Shown here piece after piece: positions 27,744 through 36,214 of a stretch of DNA of 64,000 nucleotides. The first letter of the stretch is position 1. Every line of letters starts with the position of its first letter. The position numbers were made by a program, and so were the translations under genes. The notes under the pieces are model-generated. The model worked only from the letters and a program-made list of their open reading frames with translations, did not search any database and was not told the DNA's origin. The stretch is taken from the NCBI RefSeq assembly GCF_900187035.1, contig NZ_LT906446.1:806001-870000 (forward strand), in the 5' to 3' direction. Source of the stretch: Megamonas hypermegale. Its GTDB lineage: Bacteria; Bacillota; Negativicutes; Selenomonadales; Selenomonadaceae.

Positions 27744-27791
27744 AAAATGATTTATATTTGCTCTTAATTTTTGCAAAATATAAATCATTTT
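27744..27791 (-). terminator. Long AT-rich hairpin after the second HAD gene
   Basis: AAAATGATTTATATTT (27744-27759) and AAATATAAATCATTTT (27776-27791) form a perfect 16-bp stem. There is no strong T-run, so termination efficiency is uncertain. Confidence 0.5.
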
Positions 27792-27859
27792 ACAACTAAT
27801 TTATTTCGATATTTTTCCGATACACCGCATATATTATAATATTAATTATAATATTAATG

Positions 27860-28666
27860 TCAAATATCTGTCTTCAATACATACTTATAAATAGCTTCTG
27901 CAACACCATCATGTTCACAATCGCCAACTACAACATCGCCACATGCTTTTACATCATCTTTAGCACTGCCCATAACTGCACTAAAACCAGCTTCTTTTAA
28001 CATCGGAACATCATTATTAGCATCGCCGATAGCCATTACTTCATCCATAGAAAACCCCAATTTTTCGGCTAAACGTTTAAGTCCGCTCGCTTTATTCACA
28101 TTTGGAGCCATTATTTCCACATATGTTGGCTGAGATTTTGCTGCATGTGCTCTACCTGCGAAATCCTCATTGAAAGATTTTGCTACTGCATCACTTTCTT
28201 CATTACTATTAGTAACAATTAAAATCTTAGGAATACCGGTAGTTAACTTTTCAATTTCCTTGCCAATACAAATTCCTTTTACACCTATGGATTGTTCATA
28301 TCCAATAGATTTTTCATTGTAGACTTCAAAATATAATTTATCATTTTGGTAACTCTGAAAATAATATCCATGTTTATGGCAATATTCATAGATTTCACTG
28401 ACAAGCTCAGGTTCTAAAAAGCCTTCATAATAAACTTTGCCTGATACAGATTTTATCAATGCTCCATTATACGTTATAATCGGCACATCTAATTCTAATT
28501 GCTGCGCATAACGGCATGAAGCATCGTACATTCTACCCGTAGCAATTGTCGGTATAACGCCAGCAGCTGCTAAATCTTTAAAAGCTTTTTTATTACCTTC
28601 TGTAATCTGTTTTTTACCATTTAAAAGTGTACCATCTAAATCAGTTGCAAAAAGTTTTATGGCCAT
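27860..28666 (-). CDS. Cof-type HAD-superfamily phosphatase, paralogue 2
   Basis: A 268-residue HAD phosphatase with MAIKLFATDLDGTLL at the start (Asp9 and Asp11 as nucleophile and acid), PTIATGRM as motif II, LKRLAEKLGFSMDEVMAIGD leading into GDANNDVPMLKEAG near residue 225. The class IIB cap sits between. Substrate cannot be predicted. I start at the ATG at 28666 rather than the GTG at 28678. It is unrelated in composition to the paralogue at 9857 and has host-like base content. Confidence 0.9.
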   Translation of the reverse strand: MAIKLFATDLDGTLLNGKKQITEGNKKAFKDLAAAGVIPTIATGRMYDASCRYAQQLELDVPIITYNGALIKSVSGKVYYEGFLEPELVSEIYEYCHKHGYYFQSYQNDKLYFEVYNEKSIGYEQSIGVKGICIGKEIEKLTTGIPKILIVTNSNEESDAVAKSFNEDFAGRAHAAKSQPTYVEIMAPNVNKASGLKRLAEKLGFSMDEVMAIGDANNDVPMLKEAGFSAVMGSAKDDVKACGDVVVGDCEHDGVAEAIYKYVLKTDI

Positions 28667-28826
28667 ATACAATCCCACTCTCTCTAAAAATCTTTACCAC
28701 TAATTATTAAATTATACCAAAGCTAACGAATATATTAAAGCTAATTACCGTAAAATACACATTTTTATTTTTGACTAATAGGCATATAATATTATATGAA
28801 ACAAATTACACAGAAAAGGTGATACA

Positions 28827-29852
28827 ATGAGATTTTTTGACAGTGATTACTTAGAAGGAGCACATCCTGCCATTTTACAAAAATTGATGGAAACAAATTT
28901 TGAACAAACTCCAGGTTATGGTTGCGATAAATATTGCGACAGCGCAAAAGAAAAAATAAAAGCAGCTTGCAAAGCACCTCAAGCTCAAATTTATTTTATC
29001 TCTGGTGGAACGCAAACAAATGCAACAGTAGTAGATGCATTGCTTGCTAGTTATCAAGGTGTAATAGCTGCTCAAACAGGTCATATTGCAGCACATGAAG
29101 CTGGTGCAGTAGAGTTTTGTGGTCATAAAGTAATCACATTGCCACAGCAACAAGGAAAATTAAATGCTACTGATGTACAAGATTACTTAGAAACATTTTA
29201 CGCTGATGAAAACTGGGAACATATGGTTATTCCTGGTGCGGTTTACATCTCTCATCCGACAGAATGGGGAACATTATACACAAAAGAAGAATTAAAAAAT
29301 TTAAGTGAAATCTGTCATAAATACGATATACCACTTTTTCTTGATGGTGCACGCTTAGGTTACGGTTTAACTTCTGATGATACAGATGTAACACTTCCAG
29401 ACATTGCAAAATATTGCGATGTTTTCTATATCGGTGGTACAAAAGTAGGTGCCTTATTCGGTGAAGCAGTCGTAATAACTAAAGAAAATTTAATACCTCA
29501 TTTCTTCACTACAATAAAACAACACGGTGCATTGCTTGCTAAAGGCAGAATTTTAGGCATTCAATTTGATGTATTATTCACTGATGACTTATATTTAAAA
29601 ATTTCCCGCAATGCAATTGAAAAAGCTAACCGATTGAAAGAAATCTTCCATAAGAAAAATTATAAATTCTATATGGAAACACCTACAAATCAACAATTTA
29701 TCGTGATGAGCAATGATAAAATTAAAGAACTTAAACAAAAAATCAGCTTTGGCTTCTGGGAAAAATATGATGATACTCATACTGTAGTACGTTTTGCTAC
29801 AAGTTGGGCAACAACAGATGAAGCTATCAATGAATTGGATACTATTCTTTAA
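28827..29852 (+). CDS. Threonine-aldolase-like PLP enzyme
   Basis: A 341-residue fold-type I PLP enzyme of the beta-eliminating lyase/low-specificity threonine aldolase group, which cleaves threonine to glycine and acetaldehyde. The motifs are FDSDYLEGAHPAIL at the N-terminus, then FISGGTQTNATVVDAL (PLP phosphate contacts), then FLDGARLGYG with the Asp that holds the pyridine nitrogen, and YIGGTKVGALFGE with the Schiff-base Lys206. The ATG follows AAAAGGTG. A nitroreductase gene follows 35 bases later. Specificity within the group is not certain: it resembles the LtaE-like branch but could act on another beta-hydroxy amino acid. Confidence 0.85.
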   Translation: MRFFDSDYLEGAHPAILQKLMETNFEQTPGYGCDKYCDSAKEKIKAACKAPQAQIYFISGGTQTNATVVDALLASYQGVIAAQTGHIAAHEAGAVEFCGHKVITLPQQQGKLNATDVQDYLETFYADENWEHMVIPGAVYISHPTEWGTLYTKEELKNLSEICHKYDIPLFLDGARLGYGLTSDDTDVTLPDIAKYCDVFYIGGTKVGALFGEAVVITKENLIPHFFTTIKQHGALLAKGRILGIQFDVLFTDDLYLKISRNAIEKANRLKEIFHKKNYKFYMETPTNQQFIVMSNDKIKELKQKISFGFWEKYDDTHTVVRFATSWATTDEAINELDTIL

Positions 29853-29887
29853 ATAAAATATCTATTACCTACAAGGAGGAAATAATT

Positions 29888-30400
29888 ATGGAATTTACTG
29901 AAGTAGTAAAAAATCGCTATTCCTGCAAAAAATTTAATGATAGTAAAATAACAGCTCAGCAATTAAACGAAATTTTAGAAGCTGGCAGATTAGCACCAAC
30001 AGCTAAAAATTTACAAGAACAACACATTTATGTTGTTCAATCCGAAGAAGGCTTAGCAAAAATCGATAAAGTTACACCTTGCCGTTACGGTGCGACTACT
30101 GTACTCGTTGTTGCCTTTGATAAAAACAACGTCTTCACTTATCCAGGTGGAAAACGCGATTCTGGTATAGAAGATGCTTCTATCGTTGCTACACATATGA
30201 TATTAGCAGCTCATAATGCTGGTGTAGACAGTTGCTGGATTAACTTCTTTGACCCAGAAGTTTTAGCAAAAGAATTAAACCTTCCAGAAAACGAAGAAGT
30301 ATTAATGCTCTTAAATTTAGGCTTTGCTGCAGAAGGCACAAAAGCATTGCCAAATCATTTTAACCGCAAAGAGCTCACTCAAACAGTTTCTTATCTATAA
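29888..30400 (+). CDS. Nitroreductase-family protein
   Basis: A 170-residue FMN-dependent reductase of the nitroreductase fold. MEFTEVVKNRYSCKKFN is the usual N-terminal segment (R-x-S-x-R/K-x-F), GRLAPTAKNLQEQ carries FMN contacts, and DASIVATHMILAAHNAGVDS is the central helix. The ATG follows AAGGAGG. Physiological substrates are unknown for this size class. It is probably co-transcribed with the aldolase-like gene, and a shared terminator follows. Confidence 0.92.
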   Translation: MEFTEVVKNRYSCKKFNDSKITAQQLNEILEAGRLAPTAKNLQEQHIYVVQSEEGLAKIDKVTPCRYGATTVLVVAFDKNNVFTYPGGKRDSGIEDASIVATHMILAAHNAGVDSCWINFFDPEVLAKELNLPENEEVLMLLNLGFAAEGTKALPNHFNRKELTQTVSYL

Positions 30401-30410
30401 TCTATTAACT

Positions 30411-30454
30411 AAAAAAGCTATTCCAAGCTTAAACACTTGGAATAGCCTTTTTTT
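30411..30454. terminator. Bidirectional terminator between nitroreductase and AraC genes
   Basis: GCTATTCCAAG and CTTGGAATAGC pair around a short loop, with A and T runs on the two sides. Confidence 0.88.
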
Positions 30455-31286
30455 ATATTGCACAGCGAAAAATTTTTCGATAATTAAGCGGTGTATCCTT
30501 GTAAAATTTTTTAAATTGATAACAAAATAATGAAACCTGATTAAAACCACAAGCCTCTGAAATTTCACTAATAGAATTCTGCGTATTTTTTAGCTTATTC
30601 ATGGCAACTTTTAAGCGAAAATTAAGCAAATACTTCTGCGGTGACAATCCACATTCTTTTTTGAATAACCTGTATAAATAAGTTCTATCCACATTTAAAT
30701 AATTTGCCATATCACCAATAGCTATATTCTTATCATAGTTTTTATAAATATAATCTATTGCTTGCTCTACATAGATTGATTTTGCATTCTCATTTTTATA
30801 CTGTTGTTTCATTTGTGCAAAAAAATTATATAACAAACTTAATAGCATATATTCATTATCATTACTTGATTTATACGAAAAGATAAACTTTAAGAAAGCT
30901 TCTCGTATAATGCCTTTACTTTTATCAAAAAACAAAATATTATCCTTTGAAAAACCACAATCTTGTAAAATATTTTCTACTTCATATCCATCTATACAGA
31001 ACCAACAATATTCGCATAGTTTATTTTCATCAGCTAAATAAGTAGCATTCATTCCTGGTCTTATTAAAAAAATAGTGTTTTCACCGATTTCATGACAAAC
31101 ACATTTTTTATTATTAATCTGTAATTTTCCTTTACCTTTTGTAATATAACAAAATAAATAATGATATTGCTTTTCAGGATTAGATATCTGCAATGGATTA
31201 CAATTTTCCCAATCGCCACAATATACTACTAATGCACGATTTAATTTAGCTGTATCACTAAAAAAATAACTTTCTTTATTTTCCAT
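30453..31286 (-). CDS. AraC-family transcriptional regulator
   Basis: A 277-residue regulator with an N-terminal cupin-like ligand domain (about 1-150, containing QYHYLFCYITKGKGKLQ) and a C-terminal double helix-turn-helix: IAIGDMANYLNVDRTYLYRLF and ISEISEACGFNQVSLFCYQF followed by KFYKDTPLNYR. The ATG at 31286 follows AGGAG. The ligand cannot be predicted; sugar-responsive regulators of this layout are common. It is convergent with the nitroreductase gene and downstream of the sucrose operon, though separated from it by a terminator. Confidence 0.92.
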   Translation of the reverse strand: MENKESYFFSDTAKLNRALVVYCGDWENCNPLQISNPEKQYHYLFCYITKGKGKLQINNKKCVCHEIGENTIFLIRPGMNATYLADENKLCEYCWFCIDGYEVENILQDCGFSKDNILFFDKSKGIIREAFLKFIFSYKSSNDNEYMLLSLLYNFFAQMKQQYKNENAKSIYVEQAIDYIYKNYDKNIAIGDMANYLNVDRTYLYRLFKKECGLSPQKYLLNFRLKVAMNKLKNTQNSISEISEACGFNQVSLFCYQFKKFYKDTPLNYRKIFRCAI

Positions 31287-31328
31287 TACAAACACTCCTA
31301 ATCTTAAAATTTATAACTAAGTAATATA

Positions 31329-31378
31329 AAGCCATATAATACTCTACTATATTATTCAAATAAAATATTATATGGCTT
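31329..31378 (-). terminator. Terminator of the sucrose operon
   Basis: AAGCCATATAATA (31329-31341) and TATTATATGGCTT (31366-31378) form a 13-bp stem, with a weakly T-rich tail on the minus strand. Confidence 0.6.
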
Positions 31379-31414
31379 CAATTTTAAAATGTTTAATGTT
31401 TATTGATACAATTT

Positions 31415-32017
31415 TTATTTTTGCAATGCATTTATATATTTTATAATCGCATCTGCAATTTCATCTAAAGAAGCAGTTCCTGCATTCACCACTAAATCAT
31501 AATTAGACGGTTTACCCCACTGTTGACCAGTGTAATAATTATAATATCTAGCTCTTTTGCCATCTTCGACATCTAATTCTTTAAGAGTTTTACCGCCATA
31601 AACTTCCTTGCCACGTTTTTCTCTATATTCATCATCAGCTGTCACAAATATAGAAAAAACATTTGGCATATCATCTAGTACATAATCTGCACAACGACCG
31701 AGTATAACACAACTACCACTATTTGCTAATTTTCTAACAGCTGTTGCTTCAGATAAGAACATACCTCGACTTGACTCGCCCATTCGAATACCGAAGGAAC
31801 GGAATGGCATAAAAGCCATAGTTAATGGATGAACTGTGTTTTCTAATTCCAACAAATCTTGTTCATTTAAGTCATCTATGCCCAATTTTGCTGCTGCAAT
31901 ATGCACGATTTGTCTATCGTACAATTTTAAATTCAATTTTTCAGCAAGGAGATTGGCAAGCTCACGACCACCGCAACCATATTTACGGCTAACAGTAATA
32001 ACAATATTTTCCTTCAT
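31415..32017 (-). CDS. Cytidylate-kinase-like P-loop protein
   Basis: A 200-residue protein of the cytidylate kinase-like family, which lacks a proven substrate. The P-loop region reads ITVSRKYGCGGRELANLLAE, a variant of the usual GxxGxGKS with no Lys-Ser/Thr pair in the canonical position, and it retains SCVILGRCADYVL as a later kinase-like element. The ATG at 32017 follows GCAGGTG. It begins 15 bases after the permease stop codon, so it is part of the sucrose operon, in the position where a fructokinase (cscK) often lies. Whether it phosphorylates a sugar or nucleotide is unknown. Confidence 0.78.
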   Translation of the reverse strand: MKENIVITVSRKYGCGGRELANLLAEKLNLKLYDRQIVHIAAAKLGIDDLNEQDLLELENTVHPLTMAFMPFRSFGIRMGESSRGMFLSEATAVRKLANSGSCVILGRCADYVLDDMPNVFSIFVTADDEYREKRGKEVYGGKTLKELDVEDGKRARYYNYYTGQQWGKPSNYDLVVNAGTASLDEIADAIIKYINALQK

Positions 32018-32032
32018 GATATTCACCTGCTT

Positions 32033-33271
32033 TTATTTACTTTGAACATACTCTTTCAGTTCTTCTTGTTTTGCTTTTGGTATGCGCTTATCAGAAATCA
32101 ATACGAATAAACCGAAAATAGTGAATGTACCTACTACTGCACCGAGGAATAAATAAGCTGTTTTAAAACCAACTGTATCATAGAGATTTCCTACAATTGG
32201 AGATAAAATCGCAGAACCTAATTGGTTTGATAATTGATAACCAACTAAATACAATACAGAAGACAATCTTGTATCAAAGTTTTTAGCCAAATATTTAAAT
32301 ACAGATACTAACAAGATAGACAATTCAATAGCATGCAACAATTTGATAATTGAAATGCTGATTGGGTCATTTGCAAGTCCAGAGCCAATCATTCTGAATG
32401 TCATAATTGCCCCTGCTAAAATCAAACCGTGTTTTGGTCCAATTTTATTTACGATAAATGGTGCTAAGCACATACCGCCAGCTTCAAGAAATATCTGTAA
32501 AGAGTTCAAATAACCAAAAGTTTCATTACCCTGTTCTACAGTTGGGAACAATGAAGCGTAATAAATTGCAAATTGCTGGTCAAATACACCGTATACACAA
32601 GCAGAACCTAAAATAAAAATCATGAAAAGCCAAACATCTTTTAAGCTAAATAAATGCTTAACATTTGTTAAATTAATCGGTTCAGATTTTATGAAATCTA
32701 CTTTACTTTCATCAATGCGAACAGTCAATAAGATTAAAAGAAGGACAATTGCACCTGCAGAAGCCATCCAGAAAATGAGGTCAGGGTCGTAGTTAAAAGC
32801 GCGACCAGCACAAAATACACCAACAGCAGCACCAAGAGAACCCCAAGCACGAGCGCGACCAAATTCAAAATCATAGATACGACCGCATTTTTCAATGAAG
32901 GATTCAATAACAGCTACACCTGCATAATAAGCAAGACTTAATACGAAAGAACCAATAACAGCACCAACATAGAAATTATTTATCAATAACGGTTCATAGA
33001 CAAATACGAAAAATGGACCAGTTAAAGCTACTAATATGACAATGAAGAACAATAAATATCGCTTCATGCCTATCTTATCTGAAAGATATCCATAGAAAGG
33101 TTGCAATACCATACTAAAAATAGCATTTCCTGCATAAATTGTACCTATTTGCATACCTGTCAATTGAATTTTTTGACCAAACCATATTGGTAAAAAAGCA
33201 AAGAACACTAACCAAGAAAAGAAATATACAAAGAAAAATGCACTTAATTTCCAATAAATTATCTTTTTCAT
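32033..33271 (-). CDS. cscB: Sucrose (oligosaccharide):H+ symporter of the CscB/LacY type
   Basis: A 412-residue major-facilitator permease with twelve predicted helices, close in length to CscB (415) and LacY (417). N-terminal KLSAFFFVYFFSWLVFFAF, GYLSDKIGMKRY between helices 2 and 3, and FGRARAWGSLGAAVG are typical of the oligosaccharide:H+ symporter family. I start at the ATG at 33271, ten bases after AGAGGGG. It follows an invertase gene by 22 bases. Sucrose as substrate is inferred from this neighbour; a related oligosaccharide is possible. Confidence 0.88.
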   Translation of the reverse strand: MKKIIYWKLSAFFFVYFFSWLVFFAFLPIWFGQKIQLTGMQIGTIYAGNAIFSMVLQPFYGYLSDKIGMKRYLLFFIVILVALTGPFFVFVYEPLLINNFYVGAVIGSFVLSLAYYAGVAVIESFIEKCGRIYDFEFGRARAWGSLGAAVGVFCAGRAFNYDPDLIFWMASAGAIVLLLILLTVRIDESKVDFIKSEPINLTNVKHLFSLKDVWLFMIFILGSACVYGVFDQQFAIYYASLFPTVEQGNETFGYLNSLQIFLEAGGMCLAPFIVNKIGPKHGLILAGAIMTFRMIGSGLANDPISISIIKLLHAIELSILLVSVFKYLAKNFDTRLSSVLYLVGYQLSNQLGSAILSPIVGNLYDTVGFKTAYLFLGAVVGTFTIFGLFVLISDKRIPKAKQEELKEYVQSK

Positions 33272-33293
33272 ACGAAACAAGCCCCTCTATTGT

Positions 33294-34766
33294 TTAAATT
33301 TTATAAAAATCTATGGAAATATTCATCAAGCCATTTGGAACAAACACAATGCCCGTCGCTTCTTCTGTAGGATAAACTCTACTGCTGAGTACACGCTGTC
33401 CATCATTTATAAAAATTTCTAAAGACGAACGGTCGCTGAAAATTCGTAAAGATAATTTATTATCTATTGGCGCTACTTCAATTTGTCTTTGTCCCTCAAT
33501 ACCGCTACCAGATTTATCTCTATCTAAAAGTAAAATATTTGTCTCTTTATCATAAGCAATATCTGTTTCTTCATTTTCGGATACGCGTAATTTTAAATTA
33601 ACTCCATTTGCTTCTGTTAAATCAAAAACAGCATTTAATTCATAACAATCACCTGCAACATCATCAAAACTTACAGTTTTATCTGTAGTAACTTCATGAT
33701 GAACTTCACTTTTGCGAAGCTTAACAAGTTCTGGAGCTGGCAGACTATACACTGTATTGTCTTTTACTTTTAAAATACGTGGAATGCTCATCATGCCACA
33801 CCAACCATCTTTTTGTTCTGGCATTTTACTTTCCCACATATCGAGCCAACTAATCATAATGCAACGATTATTTTTTTCATCTTGCATAATCTGTGGCGCA
33901 TAGAAATCAAAACCATAATCAAAAATATCAAATGCAGTTTGACGGTCAAATTCACCTGTTTCATAATTCATTTTTCCTAAGAAAAATCCTGATTGATGTA
34001 CATTTAAATATTTTTCAGCTTCTGGTTTCATCCCTTGCGGTGAAACAATCAAGATATCTCTTCCATCAGCTTCGCCAAAATTAGGACATTCCCACATAAA
34101 ACCAAGATTTTCTTCTACCGTGGATTTTGCCATTATATTTAAAAATTCCCAATTAATTAAATCTTTTGATTTATAAACAACAACTGCTCCACTTTCTTCT
34201 AAAGTTTGAACACCAACTACTACATAATATAAATCACCATGTTTCCAAACTTTTGGGTCACGAAAATGTTCTGTACGAATGCCGATATTTTCAGGAACTT
34301 TCTTTATAACTGGATTATTTTCTACTTTTTTGAATGTATCTCCATCTTCGCTAATAGCGATACATTGACTCTCGATACGGTCATTACCACCGAGACTTTT
34401 GTCTAAATCAACATGACCAGTATACATTGCATATAATTTGCCATCTTTTTCAATAGCACTACCAGAAAAGCAACCGCCTTTGTCGTATTCATCAGTTGGA
34501 GCGAGAGCAATCGGTCTTGTTCTCCATTCAACTAAGTCACTACTTGATGCATGCCCCCAGTGCATAGGACCCCATTCTGCTGAATATGGATGATACTGAT
34601 AAAACAAGTGATATTCACCATCAAAATAGCAAAAACCATTTGGGTCATTTATCCAATTAGCTGGTGCTGTAATATGATATTTTGGTTTCCAATAACTTTT
34701 TTCAGCCTGTTTACTAGCCTCTTTTTGAAATAATTCTGCCTTTTCTAAAGCTTCTTGATGTGTCAT
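33294..34766 (-). CDS. cscA: GH32 beta-fructofuranosidase (invertase)
   Basis: Intracellular GH32 hydrolase that would split sucrose to glucose and fructose. The nucleophile Asp41 lies in NWINDPNGF, RDPK (169-172) holds the transition-state Asp170, and Glu226 in ECPNF is the acid/base. The N-terminal beta-propeller is followed by the C-terminal beta-sandwich (from about 350). No signal peptide, so it acts in the cytoplasm. With a non-PTS permease, it more likely acts on free sucrose than on sucrose 6-phosphate. The ATG follows GGGGAG. The length of 490 is typical. Confidence 0.92.
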   Translation of the reverse strand: MTHQEALEKAELFQKEASKQAEKSYWKPKYHITAPANWINDPNGFCYFDGEYHLFYQYHPYSAEWGPMHWGHASSSDLVEWRTRPIALAPTDEYDKGGCFSGSAIEKDGKLYAMYTGHVDLDKSLGGNDRIESQCIAISEDGDTFKKVENNPVIKKVPENIGIRTEHFRDPKVWKHGDLYYVVVGVQTLEESGAVVVYKSKDLINWEFLNIMAKSTVEENLGFMWECPNFGEADGRDILIVSPQGMKPEAEKYLNVHQSGFFLGKMNYETGEFDRQTAFDIFDYGFDFYAPQIMQDEKNNRCIMISWLDMWESKMPEQKDGWCGMMSIPRILKVKDNTVYSLPAPELVKLRKSEVHHEVTTDKTVSFDDVAGDCYELNAVFDLTEANGVNLKLRVSENEETDIAYDKETNILLLDRDKSGSGIEGQRQIEVAPIDNKLSLRIFSDRSSLEIFINDGQRVLSSRVYPTEEATGIVFVPNGLMNISIDFYKI

Positions 34767-34786
34767 AACAATCTCCCCTCAATAAA

Positions 34787-34800
34787 TCGAACCCGTTCGA
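34787..34800. promoter_or_regulatory. Downstream LacI-type operator of the sucrose operon
   Basis: TCGAACCCGTTCGA is a perfect 6+2+6 palindrome. It lies 21 bases upstream of the invertase start codon, within the transcribed leader. Confidence 0.75.
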
Positions 34801-34841
34801 CAAAATGTTAAAAAAATAAATAACAAAAAACTTTTCACTTA

Positions 34842-34857
34842 ATCGAACCCGTTTGAT
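34842..34857. promoter_or_regulatory. Upstream LacI-type operator at the transcription start
   Basis: ATCGAACCCGTTTGAT is palindromic with one mismatch. It lies about 14 bases downstream of the -10, so a bound repressor would block initiation. The two operators are about 56 bp apart centre to centre. Confidence 0.75.
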
Positions 34858-34870
34858 ATTTCATGATTAG

Positions 34871-34899
34871 ATAATAACACTCTTTATTTTAAAAATCAA
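34871..34899 (-). promoter_or_regulatory. Promoter of the sucrose operon
   Basis: On the minus strand TTGATT (34894-34899) and TATTAT (34871-34876) are spaced by 17 bp, immediately upstream of the first operator. Confidence 0.72.
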
Positions 34900-34954
34900 T
34901 ACCCTTTTGTAAATTATGTTAAAAAAAAGTTTATTCTGACAATTATTTGATAAT

Positions 34955-34984
34955 AAAAAGGGAATTCACATCACAAATTCCCTT
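34955..34984 (-). terminator. Terminator of the LacI-family gene
   Basis: AAGGGAATT and AATTCCCTT pair around a 9-base loop right after the stop codon, followed on the minus strand by a T-run. Confidence 0.82.
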
Positions 34985-35958
34985 CAGCAAGTATCGCCTT
35001 TGCGCAAAACTACCGGCAAAATTTTATCTTTGACAACTTTTTTCCCTTTTATGAGCGATACAATCATTTTTGCTGTTTCTGCTGCTAATAAATCAATCTG
35101 TTGAACAATTGATGTTATATTATAAAAACCGCTCTCTGTTATAAATGTACCATCATATGCTATAAATTTTATATTCTCTGGTATATTCAATTTACGTTTA
35201 TGCGCTTCACCCAAACAAGCACATACCACCATATCAGACCCATAAATTCCATCTATTTCAGGATATTTTTCAAAAACATCAACTGCTACTTGTTTAAAAT
35301 ATTTCATACTAAATTGGTTCCATTTCATTTCATAATTTATGACATCAATACCATTTTTAGCTAATTCTTCTTTAAAAGCAACATGATGTGAATAAGCAGA
35401 CATCGAAGCATTTTTTATCCCTGTTATCTGTAATGGATGTCTACAACCCGCTTTTATCAAAGTTTGTGCAGCTAACTTGCCACCTTGTTTATGGTCAGAA
35501 TGAATAAGTGGTATTCTATTATTAATTATTCTATCAAAAGCTACAATGGGTTTATTGACATTATCATACAATTCAACCTCTAAAGAATGACAACCCATTA
35601 TAATACCATCAATCATTTGTCTTTGTAACATATCAACGATTTCATGTTCAGCATTCTTTCTTTCAACTGTTGAACATACCATTATTTTATAATTATATTT
35701 ATAAAGTGCTATCTCCAACGCACTTATAAAAGCGCCAAAAAAAGGATGTGCAACATCTGGCACAATAATGCCAATTATATTCGTACTATTACGAAATAAG
35801 TTACGTGCTAATTCATTCGGCACATAATTTAATTTTTCTATAGCATCTAAAACCTTTTTACGCGCATTTTCCGAAACATAACCTTTATTATTTATAACCA
35901 ATGATACTGTACTTGGTGCCACCTGTGCCAACTTAGCTACATCTCTAATACTAGCCAT
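34984..35958 (-). CDS. LacI-family repressor of the sucrose operon
   Basis: A 324-residue LacI/GalR regulator: MASIRDVAKLAQVAPSTVSL is the helix-turn-helix, NNKGYVSENARKKVLDAIEK carries the hinge approach, and the rest is a periplasmic-binding-protein-like sugar domain with VVAFDRIINN-type dimer contacts. It lies upstream of the invertase and permease genes, in the same direction, and two palindromic operators surround their promoter, so it is most likely their repressor (CscR-like). It has its own terminator. The true inducer, perhaps sucrose or fructose, cannot be told from sequence. Confidence 0.9.
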   Translation of the reverse strand: MASIRDVAKLAQVAPSTVSLVINNKGYVSENARKKVLDAIEKLNYVPNELARNLFRNSTNIIGIIVPDVAHPFFGAFISALEIALYKYNYKIMVCSTVERKNAEHEIVDMLQRQMIDGIIMGCHSLEVELYDNVNKPIVAFDRIINNRIPLIHSDHKQGGKLAAQTLIKAGCRHPLQITGIKNASMSAYSHHVAFKEELAKNGIDVINYEMKWNQFSMKYFKQVAVDVFEKYPEIDGIYGSDMVVCACLGEAHKRKLNIPENIKFIAYDGTFITESGFYNITSIVQQIDLLAAETAKMIVSLIKGKKVVKDKILPVVLRKGDTC

Positions 35959-36087
35959 AAAACCCCACCTCTATTTATTATATTATATCATATACATATT
36001 ATGTATTTTATCACGAAACAATACTATTATAAAAATTTAAAATAAATAATGATAAAATCAATATATTTGACAAATTTTATCCATAAC

Positions 36088-36117
36088 TTGCATATAAATA
36101 GTATTATGGTTTATAAT
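36088..36117 (+). promoter_or_regulatory. Promoter of the rsmB operon
   Basis: TTGCAT (36088-36093) and a consensus TATAAT (36112-36117) are spaced by 18 bp. Transcription should begin near 36124, leaving a 90-base leader. Confidence 0.7.
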
Positions 36118-36141
36118 AAATTTGAATTAAAGATTTCTTTA

Positions 36142-36189
36142 ATGAATAGGTTTTTTCAGGGACGCTTTTTAGCGTCTCTTTTAGTTTAA
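36142..36189 (+). CDS. Possible 15-codon leader peptide before rsmB
   Basis: An ATG at 36142 opens a 15-codon frame (MNRFFQGRFLASLLV) that runs through the leader hairpin to a TAA at 36187-36189. There is no good ribosome-binding site, so translation is doubtful. If it were translated, the ribosome would melt the hairpin. Confidence 0.25.
   Translation: MNRFFQGRFLASLLV
36159..36182 (+). terminator. Terminator-like hairpin in the rsmB leader
   Basis: GGGACGCT (36159-36166) and AGCGTCTC (36171-36178) pair with one G-U pair, followed by TTTT. It lies about 35 bases into the predicted transcript and 33 before rsmB, a possible attenuator. Confidence 0.55.
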
Positions 36190-36214
36190 TAAAACAAATA
36201 TTAAAGGAGATTTT

